Shown here one piece after another: positions 1 through 4,958 of a DNA stretch of 6,061 bases. A program made the position numbers and the translations under genes. Within the stretch, counting starts at the first letter, position 1; the number at the start of each line of letters is the position of its first letter. The DNA comes from Pseudomonadota bacterium (GTDB taxonomy: Bacteria > Pseudomonadota > Alphaproteobacteria > Rhizobiales > Hyphomicrobiaceae), in the NCBI GenBank assembly GCA_023430845.1, contig JAEYYJ010000354.1:1-6061 (forward strand), read 5' to 3'. The notes under the pieces were generated by a model that ran no database searches, was not told where the DNA came from, and was given only the letters and a program-made list of their open reading frames with translations.

Positions 1-86
1 TCGGCAGTGCCGTCGGCGAGGACGGACTTGCCCGGAATGAACTTGAGGGTGGCCGGGTTGGGGGTCGGCTCTGTCTGGATGAACAT
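1..86 (-). CDS. Nfu/NifU-family Fe-S scaffold protein, N-terminal fragment
   Basis: Only the first 28 codons are in the window; the gene continues beyond the left edge. The visible protein starts MFIQTEPTPNPATLKFIPGK, the signature opening of the Nfu N-terminal domain (Nfu_N). In complete family members this is followed by a C-terminal NifU-like domain with a CxxC motif that carries an Fe-S cluster to apo-proteins in the cytoplasm; that part cannot be seen here. The start is the ATG read from 86-84 on the minus strand. It is preceded by a GAGAGGA Shine-Dalgarno sequence (plus-strand 92-98) about 5 bases away, and farther up by a sigma70-like promoter at 162-190. It lies downstream of trpS and usp on the same strand, an arrangement common in alphaproteobacteria. 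Family assignment is firm; completeness is unknown. Confidence 0.93.
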   Translation of the reverse strand, partial: MFIQTEPTPNPATLKFIPGKSVLADGTA

Positions 87-399
87 GGTCGTCCTCTCGC
101 TTCTTCGCGGCCCCATCGGGTGGGACAGCGACGGGCCGTGGCGGCCGGATATCTTGGAATGTTTCTAGTCTAGCAGGGGCGCCGCGTCAAACCCGACTCT
201 CTGGATATCCATTTGGGGGCTGAATGTCCCTTGATCAACTGTTTATAGCGCTCACGCCGAAATTCGCTTCATCGGCTCCGCGAGGGCGGCCCTTGGGCCG
301 ACACGTCGCCCCAAAGGGGCGCTCCTCTGGAGCGACTGCGTGCTCAGAAAGGGGGCTCCGCTCACGCCGGATTCGCTTCGTAGAGCGCGGCCGCCGGCG
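87..399. other. 313-base spacer between nfu and usp, rich in inverted repeats
   Basis: No convincing gene lies here. The nfu-proximal half (87-240) holds the nfu ribosome binding site, the promoter at 162-190 and two short perfect palindromes, TGGATATCCA (202-211) and TTGATCAA (231-238). The usp-proximal half (about 249-400) is a compact series of inverted repeats flanked by a duplicated motif, listed separately. Open frames crossing this stretch on either strand lack family features and run antisense into usp, so I treat them as chance. Confidence 0.7.
162..190 (-). promoter_or_regulatory. Probable sigma70-type promoter of the nfu gene
   Basis: Read on the minus strand there is a -35 box TTGACG (plus-strand 185-190), a 17-base spacer and a -10 box TAGAAA (plus-strand 162-167). 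The -35 matches the consensus at 5 of 6 positions and the -10 at 4 of 6. Transcription would start near 155, giving an untranslated leader of roughly 70 bases before the ATG at 86. This suggests nfu can be transcribed independently of usp and trpS. A 10-base perfect palindrome, TGGATATCCA (202-211), lies just upstream of the -35 box and could bind a regulator, but nothing identifies one. Confidence 0.55.
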
Positions 400-400
400 T
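249..400. repeat. Duplicated motif enclosing a chain of hairpins (REP/MITE-like intergenic element)
   Basis: Two near-identical copies lie at 249-270 and 359-379. Each is CGCTCACGCCG followed by AA or G and then ATTCGCTTC, so 20 bases are shared. In each copy the GCCG(A/G) part can pair with sequence downstream: GCCGA 256-260 with TCGGC 272-276, and ACGCCGG 364-370 with CCGGCGT 394-400, the latter enclosing CGCT 374-377 with AGCG 384-387. Between the copies are CGGCCC/GGGCCG (287-300, 2-base centre), CGCCCC/GGGGCG (307-321, loop AAA) and CGCTCC/GGAGCG (320-334, loop TCT). The last stem touches the usp stop codon. No U-tract follows on either strand, so a classical terminator is not supported. 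It could be a dispersed repeat family member or an mRNA-processing element between usp and nfu. Confidence 0.45.
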
Positions 401-903
401 CAGGCAAAGGCCTTGAGGTCTTCGAGAGAGAGATTGCCCGGCACGATGGTGATCGGCACGAGGAAATTGCCGGCCATGGGACCCGAGCCGATGGCCGAGA
501 CGAGGGGGCCAGGCCCCTTGGGATCGATCGAGGCCCCGAGAACGAGAATGGCAATATCCTCGTCGTCCTCGATGGCCTTCACGATCTGCTCGGACTTGTT
601 GCCCTCGAGGATGACTTCCTCGTGCTCCAGCGCTTCGAAACCCGCATTGTTGAGCTTCCGGCGCATGAGACGGAAGAGGGCCTTGGCCTTGTTCGTTTCC
701 TCTTCGAGCTGAACCTGCCGGATGCCGGCCCAGTGCTGATACTCCTGCGGCTCGATGACGTAGAGGAGCAGCAGCTTGCCGCTCGTATGCGAGATGCGGA
801 GCGCCGCGTAATAGAGCGCGGACTCGACTTCCGGCGTCTCGTCGACCACCACCAGGAACTTCCTGTGGTGTCCCTGCTCGAAGACGCGTCTTTGCTTGGC
901 CAT
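400..903 (-). CDS. UspA-family universal stress protein
   Basis: The product is a 167-residue cytoplasmic protein with one Usp domain (alpha/beta, adenine-nucleotide-binding fold). It opens with the strand KFLVVVDETPEVESAL (15-30), in which Asp21 is the usual nucleotide-contacting acid. A second strand, GKLLLLYVIEP (42-52), follows, then a charged helix (about 66-88) and the core strand IAILVLGAS (117-125). The ATP-loop pattern GxxG-9x-G(S/T) of canonical ATP-binding Usps is not clean in the C-terminal part (GSGPMAGNFLVPITIVPG, 139-156), so nucleotide binding is uncertain. Length is normal for the family. The frame stays open upstream to 1044, inside trpS, but the ATG at 903 has an AAGGCAGG ribosome binding site (plus-strand 911-918) at about 7 bases and is where family similarity begins. 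It follows trpS by 73 bases on the same strand and is probably cotranscribed. The precise stress role is unknown. Confidence 0.92.
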   Translation of the reverse strand: MAKQRRVFEQGHHRKFLVVVDETPEVESALYYAALRISHTSGKLLLLYVIEPQEYQHWAGIRQVQLEEETNKAKALFRLMRRKLNNAGFEALEHEEVILEGNKSEQIVKAIEDDEDIAILVLGASIDPKGPGPLVSAIGSGPMAGNFLVPITIVPGNLSLEDLKAFA

Positions 904-976
904 GGAGTGACCTGCCTTGCTGGGGGCGCGCGAAGTCCTCCGCGCGCCTTGGCTCACCTCGCCCGAAGCGATCCTA

Positions 977-2020
977 TCACGAACGGACGAAGCCGACGAT
1001 GTCCTTGACCTCGTCCATGATCGGTTGGGCAATGGCGCGCGCACGGCGGGCGCCGTCGGCCAGAATGCGGTCGATCTCGGCCGGATCGGCCGAAAGCCGC
1101 GTCATCTCGGACGTGATCGGCGCGAGCTTGGCTACGGCCAGATCGGCCAACGACTTCTTGAAGGTCGAGAACTGCCCGCCGCCGAATTCCTTCAGAACCG
1201 CTTCCTGCGTCGAGCCCGCCAGCGCCGCGTAGATACCGGTCAGGTTGTCGGCTTCGGGCCGGTTGTCGAGACCCTTCGGCTCGGATGGGAGTGCGTCGGG
1301 GTCCGTCTTCGCCCGCTGGATCTTGCGCGCGATCGCCTCCGCATCATCCGTCAGGTTGATGCGGGACAGATCGGAGGGATCCGATTTCGACATCTTCTTC
1401 GTGCCGTCGCGCAGGCTCATGACGCGCGTGGCCGGACCGAGAATGATCGGCTCGGGCTGTGGAAAGAAAAGCCCATCCGCATAACCCTTTGCGACGATCG
1501 TTTCGCGCCAGTCGTTGTTGAATTTCTGCGCGATGTCGCGGGAAAGCTCGAGGTGCTGCTTCTGGTCCTCGCCGACGGGCACGTGCGTGCCGCGGTAGAC
1601 GAGAATGTCCGCCGCCATGAGGTTCGGATAGGCATAGAGGCCGACCGACGCATTCTCTCGGTCCTTGCCGGCCTTCTCCTTGAACTGCGTCATGCGGTTC
1701 AGCCAGCCGAGGCGGGCCACGCAATTGAAGATCCAGGCCAGCTCCGCGTGCTGGTGTACCTGGCTCTGGTTGAAGAGGATGCTTTTCGTGGGATCGATGC
1801 CGCAGGCGATGTAGGCCGCGGCCGCGCGGCGGATCGACTGTCGCAGCTCCTCGGGTTCCAGCCAATCGGCAGTGATCGCGTGCAGGTCCACGACGCAATA
1901 GATGCACTCGTGCGTCTTCTGCATGGACACCCAGTTGATGAGGGCGCCGAGGTAGTTGCCGAGGTGCAGGCTGCCCGTGGGCTGCATGCCGGAGAAGACG
2001 CGGGGTTGGAGCTCGATCAT
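977..2020 (-). CDS. trpS: Tryptophanyl-tRNA synthetase
   Basis: This is a 347-residue class I aminoacyl-tRNA synthetase that charges tRNA-Trp with tryptophan using ATP in the cytoplasm. The Rossmann catalytic domain shows [18 protein letters not shown] (9-25), containing the HIGH-type motif HLGN (19-22). It also has the tryptophan-pocket segment [10 protein letters not shown] (131-140), [11 protein letters not shown] (149-159) and the KMSKS loop, intact at 209-213 within [14 protein letters not shown]. The C-terminal helical anticodon-binding part (about 225-347) is complete, and the length fits bacterial TrpS. The start is the ATG at 2020-2018, with a CAGGA-type ribosome binding site (TCCT on the plus strand, 2031-2034) about 10 bases upstream. 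usp follows downstream on the same strand. In many alphaproteobacteria murJ precedes trpS; here a divergent membrane-protein gene occupies that side. No leader peptide or T-box is visible in the upstream spacer. Confidence 0.98.
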   Translation of the reverse strand: MIELQPRVFSGMQPTGSLHLGNYLGALINWVSMQKTHECIYCVVDLHAITADWLEPEELRQSIRRAAAAYIACGIDPTKSILFNQSQVHQHAELAWIFNCVARLGWLNRMTQFKEKAGKDRENASVGLYAYPNLMAADILVYRGTHVPVGEDQKQHLELSRDIAQKFNNDWRETIVAKGYADGLFFPQPEPIILGPATRVMSLRDGTKKMSKSDPSDLSRINLTDDAEAIARKIQRAKTDPDALPSEPKGLDNRPEADNLTGIYAALAGSTQEAVLKEFGGGQFSTFKKSLADLAVAKLAPITSEMTRLSADPAEIDRILADGARRARAIAQPIMDEVKDIVGFVRS

Positions 2021-2174
2021 CGTTCAGTGGTCCTGGTGAAAAGCGGGCCGGTTATGGCCTGCCGGGGGAGGGGGTGGCAAGCGGTCAATGTGCCCTCCGG
2101 GGCCCTCTACGGGCCTGCCAAATCATATTTTAACCGGGGTCGGTTCTACTCAGGCACCCCTTTACGAGGCTGCC
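2021..2174. promoter_or_regulatory. Divergent spacer between trpS and the GT87 gene
   Basis: These 154 bases must hold start signals for both directions. An AT-rich patch at about 2119-2133 stands out from the GC-rich surroundings. On the minus strand it contains TAAAAT (plus-strand 2127-2132), a good -10 candidate for trpS, but I found no matching -35 at 16-18 bases. On the plus strand CATATT overlaps the same patch, also without a clear -35. A 5-base inverted repeat, GGCCC/GGGCC (2101-2105 with 2111-2115), lies between the patch and trpS. The ribosome binding site GAGG (2166-2169) serves the rightward gene. Exact promoters are not established. Confidence 0.3.
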
Positions 2175-3428
2175 ATGAGCTACGCCCGCCAGACCGTCCT
2201 GCCTGTGCTCCGAGATGCCGAGTGGCTGGATGCCCCGCGCGTGCGTGCTTTTCTGGTCATGCTGGCCGCCATCTCGGCACTTGTCATGGTCGCGTATGTC
2301 GCTCTGTCGCGTGGCGGGCTCGATCCGACGGGTAAGGTTCTCGGTACCGATTTCGCCAGCTTCTGGACGGCCTCCGAGCTCGCGCTCAGAGGGGAGCCGG
2401 CGAGCGTGTGGAACCTCGCCGCCCATTACGCTGCTCAGATCGCCGCCTTTGGTCCCGGCATCAAGTATGCCGCCTTCTTTTATCCGCCGCCGTACCTGCT
2501 GGCGTGCCTGCCGCTGGCGCTCTTGCCCTACGGCATGTCTTTGCTGGTGTGGCTTGCGGGAACGGGCTTCGCATGGGTGCAGATGGTCCGCGCGTGGCTG
2601 CGCGCAGCCGGCGGCGTCGATGTGGGCTGGCTTCCGATCGTGGCATTCCCAGCCGTGCTCTCGAATGTAGGCCATGGCCAGAATGGATTTCTGACTGCGG
2701 CACTGCTCGGCACCGGCGCGCTCATTCACGAGCGTCGTCCGTGGTTGGCAGGCGTGCTGTTCGGCGCGCTGATCATCAAGCCGCATCTCGCGATCCTGGT
2801 GCCGATCTTTCTGCTCATGGCGGGGAACTGGCGGAGCATCATCGCGGCTGCGCTCAGCGCGACAGGCCTATGCCTGCTTTCGCTGCTGATTTTCGGCGTG
2901 TCGGCATGGCAGGCGTTCTTCGAAACCTCCGAGGTTGCGCGCGCCGTGCTCTCGCAGGAACTCGTGAGCTTCGCCAAACTACAGAGCGTCTTCGCCGCGA
3001 TCCGTCTGGTGGGTGGAAGCAGCGAGCTCGCCATCGCCGGCCAGTTCGTGATGTTCGCACTTGCCGTTGGCGCATTGTGGATCGTGCGCCGTTGCGGCGC
3101 CGGCCCTGCCAATGGTGCCGCCTTCGTCTGCGCAACGCCACTCGCGACGCCGTTCGTACTCGACTATGACCTGACGATGCTCGCGGTGCCGCTGGCCTGG
3201 CTGTTCGCGCGGGCAATGCGGGAGGGCTTCCTGCCATGGGAGCGGCTGCTCCTGCTGGCGGGCTTTCTTCTGCCGCTCTTTGCGCGCTCCGTGGCGATGA
3301 CGACGCACATCTCCATTACGACCCTTGTCGTGTCGGGCCTGATGTTGTGCGTGGTGCGCCGCGCGGTCGTGTCATCGGGCCGCGTGTCCGGATTTCTGCC
3401 GGTAGCGCTTGGCGTTCGGCGCTCCTAG
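2175..3428 (+). CDS. GT87/DUF2029-family polyprenyl-phosphate-sugar glycosyltransferase, multi-pass membrane protein
   Basis: The product is a 417-residue integral membrane protein. About ten hydrophobic segments can be picked out, including roughly 24-45, 100-117, 120-138, 152-163, 172-185, 190-216, 222-242, 287-304, 315-345 and 357-397. Motifs fit the GT-C-fold GT87 family: an early loop GTDFASFWTAS (57-67) with the putative catalytic Asp59, then YPPPYLL (103-109), GHGQNGFL (167-173), IKPHLAILVP (201-210) and TPFVLDYDLTML (325-336). Known family members are polyprenol-phosphate-mannose-dependent mannosyltransferases of mycobacteria. In proteobacteria the acceptor is usually unknown, so the actual sugar and acceptor here are not predicted. 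The start is the ATG at 2175, with GAGG 5 bases upstream. The frame is open back to 2088, but that extension is hydrophilic, Pro/Gly-rich and lies over the likely promoter. It is divergent from trpS, with a ROK-like gene 140 bases downstream. Confidence 0.82.
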   Translation: MSYARQTVLPVLRDAEWLDAPRVRAFLVMLAAISALVMVAYVALSRGGLDPTGKVLGTDFASFWTASELALRGEPASVWNLAAHYAAQIAAFGPGIKYAAFFYPPPYLLACLPLALLPYGMSLLVWLAGTGFAWVQMVRAWLRAAGGVDVGWLPIVAFPAVLSNVGHGQNGFLTAALLGTGALIHERRPWLAGVLFGALIIKPHLAILVPIFLLMAGNWRSIIAAALSATGLCLLSLLIFGVSAWQAFFETSEVARAVLSQELVSFAKLQSVFAAIRLVGGSSELAIAGQFVMFALAVGALWIVRRCGAGPANGAAFVCATPLATPFVLDYDLTMLAVPLAWLFARAMREGFLPWERLLLLAGFLLPLFARSVAMTTHISITTLVVSGLMLCVVRRAVVSSGRVSGFLPVALGVRRS

Positions 3429-3568
3429 AGCCGCCGCATCCGCAACCGTACCTTTGCGAACGGTCCCGCGCGGGGAACCGGGCGATATGCTTGTTCGTTA
3501 ATATGCGGCGGTCATGCCGCGCCTGGTCGAGAGCGGCCAAGCAAACCCCCAATTTTCCGAGTCTCCTG

Positions 3569-4645
3569 ATGGCCGAAACTGCCGATCGTCCGACGCTTCC
3601 GACGCACGGAGCCGCCACGCTCCCGAGCGTCACGGTCGACAGCTACAACCTGGAGCTCGAAGATTCCGACGGCTTCCTTGGCGACAAGGCGCGCCGGGAT
3701 GCCTTCCGCGAGGCCCTCGACGGCTGGCGCAAGCATCACAAAGCGGTGTCGGGAGAGGATCCGCTCGGCGATACCAAGACGGCGGAGATCAGCAAGAAAC
3801 AGCTCGACGAGTTGCTTGCCAGCGGATCGGTCGAGGCCTCGGGGATCGTGCTCAGTGCCATCGAGGACTATGCGCAGGCTCTCTTCACGGTCCTTCGTCG
3901 CTTCCTCAAGCACAAGACGTGGGCCGGTACGGAAGCCATCGTTTTCGGCGGCGGCTTTCGCGCGAGCCGGATCGGCGAACTGGCGATCGGACGTGCGGGC
4001 GCCCTTCTCAAAGCCGATGGTCTCGATGTCGATCTGGAGCTGATCCAGCATCATCCCGACGAGGCTGGGCTCATCGGCGCGGCGCATCTCCTGCCGGCCT
4101 GGATGCTGGATGGCTATGATGCGATCCTGGCTGTCGATGTCGGTGGCACGAACATCCGCGCGGGTATTGTGGAGTTGCGTCTCGGCAAGGCGAAGGATCT
4201 GTCAGCGGCACGCATTGCCGAATCGCACCTATGGCGTCATGCCGACGAGAAAGTCTCGCGCACCGAGACCATCGAGCATCTGGCGGAACTGCTGCAGTCG
4301 CTGATCAAGAGCGCGAAGAAGGAGAAGCTTTCCCTGGCGCCGGTCGTTGGCATCGGCTGCCCCGGTGTCATCGAGGCGGACGGCAGTATTGCGCGCGGCG
4401 CGCAGAATCTGCCCGGCAATTGGGAGAGCAGCCGTTTCAACTTTCCCGCTGCGGTCACTGAAAGCATTCCAACGATCGGCGATCACGAGACCATGATCGT
4501 GATGCACAACGACGCCGTCGTGCAGGGCTTGAGCTATCTGCCGCGGGCCCAGAAGCGCAAGCACTGGGGCATCCTCACGATCGGGACCGGCCTCGGCAAT
4601 GCGCGCTACTCGACGCGCACGACGGCCAAGCGCAAGGGGCGCTGA
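3569..4645 (+). CDS. ROK-family sugar-kinase-like protein with circularly permuted domain order
   Basis: This is a 358-residue cytoplasmic protein with ASKHA/ROK motifs in unusual order. After a variable leader (1-33), a helical region leads to EAIVFGGGF (122-130), the adenosine motif, and then HHPDEAGLIGAAHLL (161-175). In ordinary ROK proteins these are the last elements. Only then come the normally N-terminal parts: LAVDVGGTNIRAGIVE (187-202, phosphate-1), GIGCPGVIEADGS (261-273), QNLPGNW (279-285), HNDAV (313-317, catalytic-base Asp315) and LTIGTGLGNA (336-345, phosphate-2). The chain ends in a basic tail. The GExGH sugar-binding and CxCGxxGC zinc motifs are missing, so substrate and activity are open; there is no helix-turn-helix, so it is not a ROK repressor. 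The ATG at 3569 has only a weak ribosome binding site. An in-frame ATG at 3503 would add 22 residues and also lacks one. Confidence 0.85.
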   Translation: MAETADRPTLPTHGAATLPSVTVDSYNLELEDSDGFLGDKARRDAFREALDGWRKHHKAVSGEDPLGDTKTAEISKKQLDELLASGSVEASGIVLSAIEDYAQALFTVLRRFLKHKTWAGTEAIVFGGGFRASRIGELAIGRAGALLKADGLDVDLELIQHHPDEAGLIGAAHLLPAWMLDGYDAILAVDVGGTNIRAGIVELRLGKAKDLSAARIAESHLWRHADEKVSRTETIEHLAELLQSLIKSAKKEKLSLAPVVGIGCPGVIEADGSIARGAQNLPGNWESSRFNFPAAVTESIPTIGDHETMIVMHNDAVVQGLSYLPRAQKRKHWGILTIGTGLGNARYSTRTTAKRKGR

Positions 4646-4837
4646 GCGAGCGGGCGAGGCTGGCAACTTGTAATTCTGAAAGATGTTCGGCCGCGATCGG
4701 TGCAGCCGAGGAGCCCCATTTAGCTTGGACTTCGCGCCTGTTGTCGCATTGTCATTCGAGGCGCATCTGAGACCTCAGTCACTCACCGGCGGAATGGGGG
4801 TCTGAGAGGAATCGGGTGTGCATTTGTGAGTAATGGA

Positions 4838-4865
4838 TTGATCCGTAGAAGGAAATCGCTATAGG
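4838..4865 (+). promoter_or_regulatory. Probable promoter of the TRAP binding-protein gene
   Basis: TTGATC (4838-4843) and TATAGG (4860-4865) are separated by 16 bases. Each matches 4 of 6 positions of the sigma70 consensus, and they lie in the most AT-rich part of the spacer. Transcription would begin near 4872 and leave an untranslated leader of about 87 bases that includes the hairpin at 4888-4907. Confidence 0.4.
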
Positions 4866-4887
4866 ACTTTAGTGAAAGGGAGGGGAG

Positions 4888-4918
4888 GGGAACGCAACGT
4901 CGTTCCCGGGTCACGTGA
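4888..4918 (+). promoter_or_regulatory. Leader hairpin and adjacent palindrome before the TRAP binding-protein gene
   Basis: GGGAACG (4888-4894) and CGTTCCC (4901-4907) form a perfect 7-base stem around a 6-base loop. The 8-base palindrome TCACGTGA (4911-4918) follows closely. Both lie between the likely transcription start and the ribosome binding site. They could be an operator for a solute-responsive regulator or an mRNA leader structure; which, if either, is not decided by sequence alone. Confidence 0.25.
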
Positions 4919-4942
4919 GTGGCCAGTGGCAACACATTCCCC

Positions 4943-4948
4943 AGGAGG
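4943..4948 (+). promoter_or_regulatory. Shine-Dalgarno AGGAGG that fixes a GTG start
   Basis: A full-consensus AGGAGG lies 10 bases before GTG 4959. An earlier in-frame GTG at 4872 would place this purine run inside the coding sequence. It would also add 29 hydrophilic residues ahead of an otherwise normal signal peptide, so 4959 is preferred. Confidence 0.8.
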
Positions 4949-4958
4949 AAATCGCCTC

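Larger units (their letters stand above)
4646..4958. other. 313-base spacer upstream of the TRAP binding-protein gene
   Basis: No gene is supported. Reading on past the ROK stop codon in the same frame reaches a new stop after 25 codons and shows no missing ROK motifs. The first part (4646-4830) has no recognisable terminator; only short inverted repeats such as CTGAG/CTCAG around 4767-4778 are present. The second part holds a likely promoter (4838-4865), a 7-base-stem hairpin (4888-4907), the palindrome TCACGTGA (4911-4918) and the ribosome binding site AGGAGG (4943-4948). Confidence 0.65.

Noticed and set aside
307..334. Rho-independent terminator for usp
   Set aside because: The stems are good, but neither strand has a run of T after them, so only a structured repeat can be claimed.
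340..1008. Open frame on the plus strand opposite usp (222 codons)
   Set aside because: It runs antisense to a clear Usp protein, has no recognisable domain and starts inside the hairpin-rich spacer; it is best explained by codon bias.
917..2335. Very long open frame on the plus strand (472 codons) opposite trpS
   Set aside because: It is the mirror of the trpS reading frame in GC-rich DNA. The translation is Arg/Gly/Val-rich without family features, and trpS on the other strand has all its catalytic motifs.
3236..3568. Upstream extension of the ROK-like frame into the GT87 gene
   Set aside because: The extension overlaps the end of a clear membrane-protein gene in another frame and encodes no conserved sequence. 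The ATG at 3569 (or less likely 3503) is the sensible start.
3512..4087. Minus-strand open frame opposite the first half of the ROK-like gene
   Set aside because: It is antisense to the region holding the GGG and AGLIGAA motifs, and its translation has low-complexity charged composition with no motif.
4643..4723. Nonsense or frameshift break of a longer ROK protein
   Set aside because: Reading past the stop in the same frame gives no GExGH or CxCGxxGC remnant before the next stop, and the 'missing' C-terminal half is already present at the N-terminus, so permutation explains the layout better than truncation.
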